6,102 nucleotides of DNA from positions 1-6,102 of the forward strand of contig DAOVBT010000136.1 in assembly GCA_030670375.1 (NCBI GenBank). The letters are read 5' to 3'. The notes under the pieces were generated by a model. It had not been told where the DNA came from. It made no database searches and saw nothing but the letters and a program-made list of their open reading frames with translations. The DNA is from Candidatus Aminicenantota bacterium (GTDB lineage Bacteria > Acidobacteriota > Aminicenantia > Aminicenantales > Aminicenantaceae). The translations under genes and the position numbers were made by a program. This document shows positions 1 to 5,788 of the stretch, piece after piece; within the stretch, counting starts at the first letter, position 1; each line of letters begins with the position of its first letter.

Positions 1-584
1 CGCATAAGCTGAACTTGATAGGACCGTTCCATCTCTTCAAGCCGGCTGGAAATGTAGCGGATGGTTTCTTTGATGTTGGGAATCAAGATGTGCTCCAAAG
101 CATTAACCCGGCGACGGGTTACCTCGATTTCGCGACTTAAAAGTTCGACAGCTTTCCAGAGTCTTGCCATCTCCAACAGATCTTCCATCATTTCCTGCAT
201 TTTTTTCATTCCGACATCCAACTCGCTTTCTGTGTTTAAAAGGTCATAATCAGAGATCGTCCAGCCTTCGATGGAAAACTTCGGTATAGAAAGGCCGACG
301 ACTTTTTCTCTTTTTATACCCAAAGAAAGCTCCCCCTCAGGAAGCAGGCGTTCCAGCTCTTTTCGGGCATTTCGTCCCCGCACAAACCCGAAGGAGAGGA
401 GGACTCTGTTCCACTTTGTGCCGATGCCCGAATGAATATCGTACAACCGGCGCATGATCTCCAAAAAACGCCGCATAATCTCTTCCAATTTACCCTTGAG
501 GAGCTTGTGCCCGCGTTCAGCCAGCGCAAGACGCCTGCGCAGGCGTAAAAGCTCCATCCGGTTGGGATTAACGTTGAGTCTCAT
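1..584 (-). CDS. atpD (ntpD): V/A-type ATPase subunit D (partial, 3' end outside window)
   Basis: Central rotor-shaft subunit of the V1 sector. It forms the long coiled-coil axle that turns inside the A3B3 head and transmits torque to the K ring through subunits F and C. The frame reads from ATG at 584 through 194 codons to the window edge without a stop, so only the last few residues are missing. Family landmarks are the N-terminal NPNRMELLRLRRRLALAERG (residues 6-25), typical of the first axle helix, a middle section with KVVGLSIPKFSIEG (residues 94-107), and the C-terminal axle helix with the signature TRRRVNALEHILIPNIKETI (residues 156-175) followed by RLEEMERS. The start overlaps the stop of subunit B as ATGA (581-584), and GAGGG (588-592) lies 3 nt upstream, so translation is probably coupled to B. 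The frame and identity are clear. The gene symbol follows V-type naming and is not F-type atpD. Confidence 0.96.
   Translation of the reverse strand, partial: MRLNVNPNRMELLRLRRRLALAERGHKLLKGKLEEIMRRFLEIMRRLYDIHSGIGTKWNRVLLSFGFVRGRNARKELERLLPEGELSLGIKREKVVGLSIPKFSIEGWTISDYDLLNTESELDVGMKKMQEMMEDLLEMARLWKAVELLSREIEVTRRRVNALEHILIPNIKETIRYISSRLEEMERSYQVQLM
531..546. repeat. Perfect 16-bp palindrome inside subunit D
   Basis: ACGCCTGCGCAGGCGT equals its own reverse complement. It lies within the first axle-helix codons of subunit D (residues 13-18, Leu-Arg-rich), about 38 nt after the start codon. In mRNA it could fold into a GC-rich stem of 6 bp with a GCGC loop. It may simply reflect Leu/Arg codon choice in a repetitive LRLRRR stretch. 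No function is claimed. Confidence 0.6.
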
Positions 585-1957
585 TTTCCCTCAAGGTAGT
601 ATTTCTCCAGATATTCGGGCCGTATCCTTTTGAGCTCAGCCCGTGGTATGAAACGCAACAGTTTCCATCCCAAATCCAGTGTTTCCAGGATAGATCGGGA
701 CTCAAATTCGCCCTGCCTGACAAATTCATCCTCATAACGGTCTGCAAACTGCAAATATATCCTGTCGATATCCGAGAGAGCCGCCTCTCCTAAGATCAGG
801 GCCAACTCTCTGGCTTCCTTTCCCCTGGCATAACAGGCAAAAAGCTGGTTAAGCACGTCAGCATGATCCGATCGCGTCTTTTCCTCTCCGATCCCTTTAT
901 CCTTAAGACGGGAGAGACTGGGGAGAACATCGATCGGGGGATAAATCCCTTTACGGTGCAATTCCCGGCTGAGCATGATCTGCCCTTCTGTGATGTAGCC
1001 GGTTAAATCCGCTATCGGATGGGTCTTGTCATCCTCGGGCATGGTCAGAATCGGGATCATGGTGATCGACCCTTTTTTCCCCTTGATCCGTCCCGCTCTT
1101 TCATACATCGAGGCCAAATCCGTGTAGAGATAGCCGGGGTATCCCCTTCTCCCTGGAATTTCCTTCCGGGCTGCAGAAATTTCTCGCAACGCCTCGGCAT
1201 AAAAAGTCATATCCACAAGAACCACGAGAACATGCATGTCCAACTCAAAGGCCAAGTATTCCGCACAGGTCAATGCCAGGCGAGGCGTGGCGATTCTTTC
1301 GATCGGGGGCTCGTTGGCCAGGTTCAAGAACAGAACAGCCCTTTCCAAAGCTCCGGTATTCCGGAAGTCTTCGATAAAAAAATTGGCCTCTTCGAAAGTG
1401 ATTCCCATGCCCGCAAAAACCACGGCAAACCGTTCCTCCTTTCCTAAAACAGCCGCTTGACGGGCAATCTGAGCCGCAATCCTGGGATGGGGAAGCCCGC
1501 TGCCGGAGAAAAGAGGGAGTTTTTGCCCCCTCACCAGGGGATTCATGCCGTCGATGGAAGAAATCCCGGTTTGGATGAATTCGGAAGGGTAATCTCGGGC
1601 CTGAGGATTTATCGGCTCTCCAGTGATATCCAGCATTTTATCAGCGATAATTTGCGGCCCTCGGTCTTTGGGTTTACCGGAACCATCAAAAATTCGGCCG
1701 ATTATTTCCTCTGAAACGCCCAACTGTTGGGATCGACCGAGGAATCTCACACGAGATTTATCCACGTCTAAGCCCATTGTCCCCTCAAAAACCTGGACGA
1801 CGGCTCTTTCCGTCGAGATATCCAAAACCGTGCCTCGCCGCAACAATCCATCTCCTGTTTCTATCTCAACCAGCTCTCCGTATTTCACATCCCGAATTTT
1901 CTCGACGATGACCAACGGGCCAACGATATTGGAGACCGTCAAATATTCTTTATACAT
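581..1957 (-). CDS. atpB (ntpB): V/A-type ATPase subunit B (non-catalytic/regulatory nucleotide-binding subunit)
   Basis: Regulatory subunit that alternates with A in the A3B3 hexamer and contributes the arginine finger to the catalytic sites. It is 458 aa, the usual length for the family. An N-terminal beta-barrel (about 1-75) is followed by the nucleotide-binding fold. As expected for B, the P-loop is degenerate: SGSGLPHP (151-158) has no GKT. Other family motifs are FAGMGITFEEANFF (181-194), LFLNLANEPPIERI (209-222), DMTFYAEALREIS (249-261), IPGRRGYPGYLYTDLASMYERAG (267-289) and DLTGYITEGQI (317-327). PSLSRLKDKG (346-355) carries Arg350, which aligns with the B-subunit arginine finger. Pro158 sits where Asn is usual (LPHN). 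ATG at 1957 follows the stop of A by 9 nt, and its Shine-Dalgarno GAGG (1965-1968) overlaps that stop. The TGA stop overlaps the ATG of D. Identity is certain. Confidence 0.98.
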   Translation of the reverse strand: MYKEYLTVSNIVGPLVIVEKIRDVKYGELVEIETGDGLLRRGTVLDISTERAVVQVFEGTMGLDVDKSRVRFLGRSQQLGVSEEIIGRIFDGSGKPKDRGPQIIADKMLDITGEPINPQARDYPSEFIQTGISSIDGMNPLVRGQKLPLFSGSGLPHPRIAAQIARQAAVLGKEERFAVVFAGMGITFEEANFFIEDFRNTGALERAVLFLNLANEPPIERIATPRLALTCAEYLAFELDMHVLVVLVDMTFYAEALREISAARKEIPGRRGYPGYLYTDLASMYERAGRIKGKKGSITMIPILTMPEDDKTHPIADLTGYITEGQIMLSRELHRKGIYPPIDVLPSLSRLKDKGIGEEKTRSDHADVLNQLFACYARGKEARELALILGEAALSDIDRIYLQFADRYEDEFVRQGEFESRSILETLDLGWKLLRFIPRAELKRIRPEYLEKYYLEGK

Positions 1958-1964
1958 TGGTTTT

Positions 1965-1968
1965 CCTC
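1965..1968 (-). promoter_or_regulatory. Ribosome binding site of subunit B, overlapping the stop codon of A
   Basis: On the minus strand the stop codon of A (TGA, 1967-1969) runs into GAGG, 7 nt before the ATG of B at 1957. A ribosome terminating on A therefore sits on the B initiation site. This favours coupled translation and matched A:B synthesis for the A3B3 head. Confidence 0.7.
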
Positions 1969-3724
1969 ATTCCTTGGCCTTCAAAATATTTTTGAAGGTT
2001 TTATCTATCTGTATGTAAACCTCAAGGAGTTCGGTATCCTCTTCGGGTAGAAATTTCATCTTGGATATTTGTTCTCGGACTTCTAAAACCTGGATTTCCT
2101 CGAGACTCACTCCGTCCTCCAGGGCCTGGATAGCAGAATTGTGAAAGTGGATGATGGTACGAAGCATCAAGTATTGTTTCCGAAGGGATGTGTAGGTATC
2201 CTGCGGATGAAAGGCATTCTGATGGAGAAAATCCTCACGGATGGATCGGGCCGATTCCAGGACAAGTCGTTCTCTCACCGCAAGGGATTCCACTCCCACG
2301 AGTCGTGCGATTTCCTGGAGTTCCGACTCCTCCTCCAGGAGTTGCATGGCTGTTTGTCGGAGATCGGCAAAATCCTCTGCGACTTGGTCTTTCCAAAAAC
2401 CCTTGATGTTTTCGGTATACAAGGAGTAGCTAAGAAGCCAATTGATGGCCGGAAAATGCCTCATGTTGGCCAGCCGATCATCCAAAGCCCAAAAAACCTT
2501 GACCACCTTCAGCGTGGATTGGACGACGGGATCGGAAAGATCTCCCCCTGGTGGCGAAACCGCCCCGATAACGCTCAAGGCCCCTTTACGCCCTTCAGAC
2601 CCCAGACAGATCACATTGCCAGCTCTTTCGTAGAATTCCGCGATCCGGCTTGCTAAATAGGCGGGATAGCCTTCTTCTCCCGGCATTTCTTCCATGCGCC
2701 CTGAAATCTCCCGGAGAGCCTCTGCCCAGCGGCTGGATGAATCGGCCATCAGAGCAACCGAATATCCCATATCCCGGAAATACTCCGCGATGGTCATCCC
2801 TGTGTAGATGGAAGCTTCCCTGGCCGCCACCGGCATATTCGAGGTGTTGGCGATGATGATCGTCCGCTCGAGAAGAGGGCGTCCGGTATGGGGATCGATC
2901 AACTCCGGAAAACTCAGCAAAAGGTCTGCGACTTCATTGCCTCGCTCACCACAAGCCACAAACACGATGATCTGGGCATCCGACCACTTGGCCAACTGGT
3001 GCTGAACCACCGTCTTCCCGCTTCCAAACGGGCCGGGAATACAGGCCGTGCCGCCCTTTGCCAACGGAAACAGGGTGTCCAAAACTCTCTGGCCTGTGGT
3101 TAAGGGGTCCACGGGCATCAATCGCTCCCGGACTTCCCTGTTTTTGCGAATGGACCAAGTCTGAAACATCTTGATTTCAAGGATGCGATCTTCTGTTTGG
3201 ATTTTGGCCACGGTCTCCTCGACAGATAACTTGCCTTTTTTGACTTCGACAATCTCTCCCTCAGACCCCGTTGGTACCATGATTTTATGCTTGATCAAAG
3301 GAGTCTCTTCGATTTCGCCAAGAATATCTCCTGTTTGCACCGACTGTCCCTTTTCGACCATTGGCAAAAATTCCCATTTTTTCTTCCGATCGAGGGCAGG
3401 AACTTCGATCCCCCTAGTCACAAAATCTCCCTCTTTCTCTCTGATGATATCCAAGGGTCTTTGGATACCATCGTATATCGAGCTGACCAGTCCAGGCCCC
3501 AATTCCACGCTGAGCGGCTGACCGGTCAAATAGACAGGCTCATCCGGGCCGATTCCGGTTGTATCCTCGTATACTTGGATAAAAGCATGGTCCTCTCTAA
3601 GCTCGATAATCTCCCCGATCAATCCCAGTGCGCCTATCTTGACCATATCGTACATCTTAGCACCGAGACATCCGGATGCCACAACAAGAGGTCCGGCAAC
3701 ACGTATGATTTTACCTTGTTCCAT
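1967..3724 (-). CDS. atpA (ntpA): V/A-type ATPase catalytic subunit A
   Basis: Catalytic subunit of the V1 head that hydrolyses or makes ATP. It is 585 aa, close to the usual 580-600. Domains in order: N-terminal beta-barrel (about 1-75); the A-specific insertion absent from F-type beta subunits (about 110-190); the nucleotide-binding domain; a C-terminal helical domain (about 435-585). Catalytic motifs are intact: Walker A GPFGSGKT (231-238, Lys237), GERGNE (259-264) with the catalytic Glu260, Walker B-type SVALMADSSSRWAEALREIS (322-341, Asp328), MPGEEGYPAYLASRIAEFYERAG (347-369) and SPPGGDLSDPV (390-400). ATG at 3724 was chosen because the family N-terminus (GKIIRVAGPLVVA) follows at once and GAGG (3730-3733) lies 5 nt upstream. 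The start overlaps the end of subunit F by 14 nt. The complete motif set indicates an active enzyme. Confidence 0.99.
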   Translation of the reverse strand: MEQGKIIRVAGPLVVASGCLGAKMYDMVKIGALGLIGEIIELREDHAFIQVYEDTTGIGPDEPVYLTGQPLSVELGPGLVSSIYDGIQRPLDIIREKEGDFVTRGIEVPALDRKKKWEFLPMVEKGQSVQTGDILGEIEETPLIKHKIMVPTGSEGEIVEVKKGKLSVEETVAKIQTEDRILEIKMFQTWSIRKNREVRERLMPVDPLTTGQRVLDTLFPLAKGGTACIPGPFGSGKTVVQHQLAKWSDAQIIVFVACGERGNEVADLLLSFPELIDPHTGRPLLERTIIIANTSNMPVAAREASIYTGMTIAEYFRDMGYSVALMADSSSRWAEALREISGRMEEMPGEEGYPAYLASRIAEFYERAGNVICLGSEGRKGALSVIGAVSPPGGDLSDPVVQSTLKVVKVFWALDDRLANMRHFPAINWLLSYSLYTENIKGFWKDQVAEDFADLRQTAMQLLEEESELQEIARLVGVESLAVRERLVLESARSIREDFLHQNAFHPQDTYTSLRKQYLMLRTIIHFHNSAIQALEDGVSLEEIQVLEVREQISKMKFLPEEDTELLEVYIQIDKTFKNILKAKE

Positions 3725-4061
3725 GGGTTCCTCTTCTCTTCACCAATGCGTCAGATCCAGTGGCTTTGACTGCCATTTCTTTCATCATGTTATCCAGGTG
3801 GTCGGTGATTTTTCTGTAATCGGAAAATCCCACGACCACGGGAACGAACTTTTTCCCCAGGGCTTCCCTCTCTTCTTGGAGAGTTTCGAAATAGCTCTGG
3901 TGCAAAAAACAAAGAGCGACATTATCTTTTCCCAAGCTATTCAAAATTTCCCTCGCTTCATCTAAATTGCGGGGGGAATAGGTCTTAAATCCCAGGGCCC
4001 TAAAGGCAAACACCATGTCTTTTTCCCCGATAACAGCCACTTTTGCCCGTTCATCAAACAT
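3711..4061 (-). CDS. atpF (ntpG): V/A-type ATPase subunit F
   Basis: Small central-stalk subunit that binds the axle subunit D and helps connect it to C and regulate rotation. With ATG at 4061 it is 116 aa, slightly longer than the usual 100-110. The Rossmann-like N-terminus is characteristic: KVAVIGEKDMVFAFRALGF (7-25) matches the family pattern of a beta strand, GD/EKD and a helix ending in ALGF. The middle strand NVALCFLH (47-54) and the later strand FVPVVVGF (72-79) fit the same fold, and the tail MAVKATGSDALVK (96-108) resembles the family C-terminal helix. An in-frame GTG at 4070 would add three residues (VRP, initiating as MRP), but ATG gives the usual N-terminus. The upstream ribosome binding site is weak (a GTGAG-like run at 4066-4070), so coupling to C is likely: F overlaps C by 8 nt and A by 14 nt. 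In the E. hirae nomenclature this gene is called ntpG. Confidence 0.92.
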   Translation of the reverse strand: MFDERAKVAVIGEKDMVFAFRALGFKTYSPRNLDEAREILNSLGKDNVALCFLHQSYFETLQEEREALGKKFVPVVVGFSDYRKITDHLDNMMKEMAVKATGSDALVKRRGTHGTR

Positions 4062-4839
4062 AGGTCTCACTCATTCTTTGTTTCAACATCTCTGCGGGAA
4101 TCTGGTTGAGTTTTCCCACGCCCAAAAGCCTAAGGAGCTGCAATTCCCTTTTTTTTGCCAGGGCATAGGCAAAAACGGGTTCAGGGCCAAAAACGATATA
4201 CTTTGCTTTTCTAAGGTAGATCATCAGAAAATTCTCGAATTCCCGCTCGAGGGCAATAAACGTTTCATTCTCAACCAACTTATCCGTTGCCAGGATCCAG
4301 GCCGAATGGTAGGCTGAAGCCAGAAGCCTCTCTCCGATTTCTCCGTAGGAGAGGTCAAAGCTTTCCAGCAAAACGTTCACATCTAAAAATCCGCCCTCTA
4401 GTAACAATCCCTCCAATTTATCGAGCGAAAGCTCCAGATATTTGGCTCGGCAGAAAATTTTCAAATTCCCAAGATCGATCTTATGCCGCAAATAATCTGT
4501 GATGAACGGAACCTTCAATTCTTGAGACCGATCGAGAGCTTTGCCCGGCTGATCAACACCGAGAACGATCCTTTCGATCTCTTTTTCGTGGAGTATACTC
4601 GAAATTACGCCCAGTAATGCAGACTCTTCTTTCTCCAAAAATTCATCCAGTTGTTCTGAATCTTCGATTTCAATTTTCTCCTGATGGAATTGTCCCGCAT
4701 CAAAAATGATCTTAAGAGCTGAAGAGAGATCTTTTTCCTCTGCAGCCTCCATAAAAGAGGGCTTGGCCACAAGATGGTTTTCCAGAGCACGAATCCGGCC
4801 TACGGCATAGGCATAGTCCAAGCGGGACATTCTACTCAT
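4054..4839 (-). CDS. atpC (ntpC): V/A-type ATPase subunit C (AC39/d-type funnel subunit), short form
   Basis: Cone-shaped subunit that caps the K ring and accepts the D-F shaft. It belongs to the vATP-synt_AC39 family (eukaryotic subunit d, Thermus C). The N-terminus DYAYAVGRIRALENHLV (8-24) is typical. The internal segment DYLRHKIDLGNLKIFCRAKY (115-134), followed by LEGLLLEGGFLD (142-153), is the recurrent helical unit of the family. The C-terminus has the strongly conserved FGPEPVFAYALAKKRELQLL (217-236), then RLLGVGKLNQIPAEMLKQRM. At 261 aa it is clearly shorter than the usual 320-350, with both ends recognisable, so internal sequence appears to be missing. ATG at 4839 overlaps the stop of E as ATGA, with GAGG (4850-4853) 10 nt upstream. 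ATG at 4830 (codon 4) is an alternative start. The stop overlaps the start of F by 8 nt. Confidence 0.93.
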   Translation of the reverse strand: MSRMSRLDYAYAVGRIRALENHLVAKPSFMEAAEEKDLSSALKIIFDAGQFHQEKIEIEDSEQLDEFLEKEESALLGVISSILHEKEIERIVLGVDQPGKALDRSQELKVPFITDYLRHKIDLGNLKIFCRAKYLELSLDKLEGLLLEGGFLDVNVLLESFDLSYGEIGERLLASAYHSAWILATDKLVENETFIALEREFENFLMIYLRKAKYIVFGPEPVFAYALAKKRELQLLRLLGVGKLNQIPAEMLKQRMSETYV

Positions 4840-5252
4840 ATTTTCAAAACCTCGACAATATCCTTTTCCAGCTTCGGTCGCAGCTCCTGCTTCAATTTCT
4901 CGTGATCGACAAACTCCTCAAGCTCCCCGTCTTTCCGTATTATTTTTCGTTTCAGCCCGATTTTATCGCCCTTTTGTTTCTGGAACGCTTTTTCCAAAAC
5001 CTCGTCGATCAAATCTTTTTTGCAACTGAGAATTTTGATTCTTTTTTCAAGACGGGCTTGGGTAACCAATCGACTGGCTTCAAGACTCCCCTGTCGTTCC
5101 CCCTGTTCAAGGATGGTGTTTGCCTGCATTTCACCCTGTTTCCGGGCATTTTGTGTGATCTCCTCAGCTTTTTGACGACTCTCCCGAAGAATCTGCTCGG
5201 CTTCATTCCGTGCCTCTTCCAGGATCTTATCTAATATCTTTTCCAAACTCAT
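4836..5252 (-). CDS. atpE (ntpE): V/A-type ATPase subunit E (peripheral stalk), short form
   Basis: Stator-stalk subunit that pairs with a G/H coiled-coil partner and links the A3B3 head to subunit I so the head does not turn with the rotor. The N-terminal half (about 1-90) is a charged, Glu/Lys/Arg/Gln-rich helix with right-handed coiled-coil character, opening with the family start MSLEKILDKILEEARNEAEQ. It ends in KKDLIDEVLEKAFQK (78-92), the usual junction to the globular domain. The C-terminus KLKQELRPKLEKDIVEVL (119-136) matches the final helix. At 138 aa the protein is well short of the usual 185-205, and most of the alpha/beta domain between residues about 92 and 105 is absent although the frame is open. 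ATG at 5252 is the only plausible start. Its best purine run (GGAAAGAAG, 5269-5277) is 16 nt away, so initiation looks weak. The gene lies 27 nt after K and overlaps C by 4 nt. Confidence 0.88.
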   Translation of the reverse strand: MSLEKILDKILEEARNEAEQILRESRQKAEEITQNARKQGEMQANTILEQGERQGSLEASRLVTQARLEKRIKILSCKKDLIDEVLEKAFQKQKGDKIGLKRKIIRKDGELEEFVDHEKLKQELRPKLEKDIVEVLKI

Positions 5253-5279
5253 TGTTATCGATTCGCAACTTCTTTCCGC

Positions 5280-5753
5280 TCACAAGGAAATGCCGTTGAG
5301 AAGAAGAATGGTGATGAGCAAGCCAAGGACAGCATAGGTTTCCACCAATGCAGCCATGATCACAGGCTTCATCAAATCCTTGGGTTGTTTGGCCACCATG
5401 TAAACGCCTGAAGCGCAGACTTTTCCCTGATGTATTCCAGAAACGAGGCCAGTGAACGCCACGGGAAGGGCGGCGATCAAAATTTGCCATCCCTGAAAAA
5501 CAGATGGAGAAGCCACGGTTCCTCCTATCAATCCCACTTTTAATATGATCAAAAAGGCGCTCAAAAATCCGTAGATTCCTTGGGTACCAGGTAGCGCAAC
5601 TAGCAGGAGAAGACTCCCGAATTTTTCAGGGTCCTCGCTCATAACTCCACTGGAGGCCTGACCGGCAAGCCCGACACCGATGGCTGAACCTATTCCTCCG
5701 AGTATTACGGCAATGGCACCTCCCAGTATGGCTATTGTTAATCCTAGTGTCAT
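5280..5753 (-). CDS. atpK (ntpK): V/A-type ATPase proteolipid subunit K (c-ring), Na+-type ligand set
   Basis: Membrane rotor-ring subunit that carries the coupling ion. It is 157 aa with four hydrophobic helices (about 3-31, 45-75, 88-119 and 128-153), formed by two related hairpins, as in E. hirae NtpK. The first hairpin has LPGTQGIYGF (54-63) with Gln58 where the second has the ion carboxylate Glu138 in ALVETYAVLG (135-144), so there is one carboxylate per four helices. Leu54, Thr57, Gln58, Tyr61, Gln109 (in GIHQGK) and Glu138 match the Na+ ligands and Tyr described for NtpK (Leu61, Thr64, Gln65, Tyr68, Gln110, Glu139). The start is ATG at 5753, with AGGAGG (5762-5767) 8 nt upstream. An in-frame GTG at 5762 overlaps that site and is unlikely. 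Na+ specificity is inferred from the residues and not shown directly. Confidence 0.97.
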   Translation of the reverse strand: MTLGLTIAILGGAIAVILGGIGSAIGVGLAGQASSGVMSEDPEKFGSLLLLVALPGTQGIYGFLSAFLIILKVGLIGGTVASPSVFQGWQILIAALPVAFTGLVSGIHQGKVCASGVYMVAKQPKDLMKPVIMAALVETYAVLGLLITILLLNGISL

Positions 5754-5761
5754 CTCATCCA

Positions 5762-5767
5762 CCTCCT
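5762..5767 (-). promoter_or_regulatory. Strong ribosome binding site of subunit K
   Basis: AGGAGG is a perfect Shine-Dalgarno core, 8 nt before ATG 5753. It is the best in the window and fits the need for many K copies per complex. It decides the start: the in-frame GTG at 5762 shares its G with the last base of the core and cannot use it. Confidence 0.85.
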
Positions 5768-5771
5768 GTTT

Positions 5772-5786
5772 CCTGAATTATTCAGG
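5772..5786 (-). promoter_or_regulatory. Small hairpin in the I-K intergenic gap
   Basis: On the minus strand, CCTGAA-TAA-TTCAGG is a perfect 6-bp inverted repeat with a 3-nt loop, lying wholly between the stop of I and the ribosome binding site of K, 4 nt ahead of AGGAGG. No T-run follows, so it is not a factor-independent terminator. A role in mRNA processing, stability or keeping the K start open is possible. It is also short enough to be chance. Confidence 0.5.
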
Positions 5787-5788
5787 CA

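Noticed and set aside
1019..1447. Plus-strand open frame (142 codons) opposite subunit B
   Set aside because: It is antisense to strongly conserved B sequence, with no family resemblance. It is an open-frame artefact.
2314..2342. Competing inverted repeats (CCTGGAG/CTCCAGG and ACTCCT/AGGAGT) within subunit A
   Set aside because: They fall in Glu-rich codons (EEESELQE) where repeated GAG/CTC content makes short stems likely by chance. No terminator-like T-run follows.
2141..2656. Long plus-strand open frame (171 codons) opposite subunit A
   Set aside because: It lies wholly antisense to the conserved catalytic subunit, shows no recognisable domain, and has the composition of a complementary-strand shadow.
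3287..3769. Plus-strand open frame (160 codons) opposite the N-terminus of A and end of F
   Set aside because: It spans the F/A junction antisense, with no domain and no ribosome binding site. It is a shadow of the A gene.
5253..5282. Possible K-E fusion by readthrough
   Set aside because: The TGA of K is in frame with the ATG of E across 27 nt without another stop, but nothing suggests recoding and a fused membrane rotor and stator subunit makes no structural sense.
5754..5762. GTG at 5762 as the start of subunit K
   Set aside because: It overlaps the AGGAGG site that must lie upstream of the start. ATG at 5753 has ideal spacing and gives the family-typical N-terminus.
5772..5786. I-K hairpin as a factor-independent terminator
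   Set aside because: The stem is only 6 bp, is AT-containing, and is followed by AAACAGGAGG and not by a T-run on the transcribed strand.
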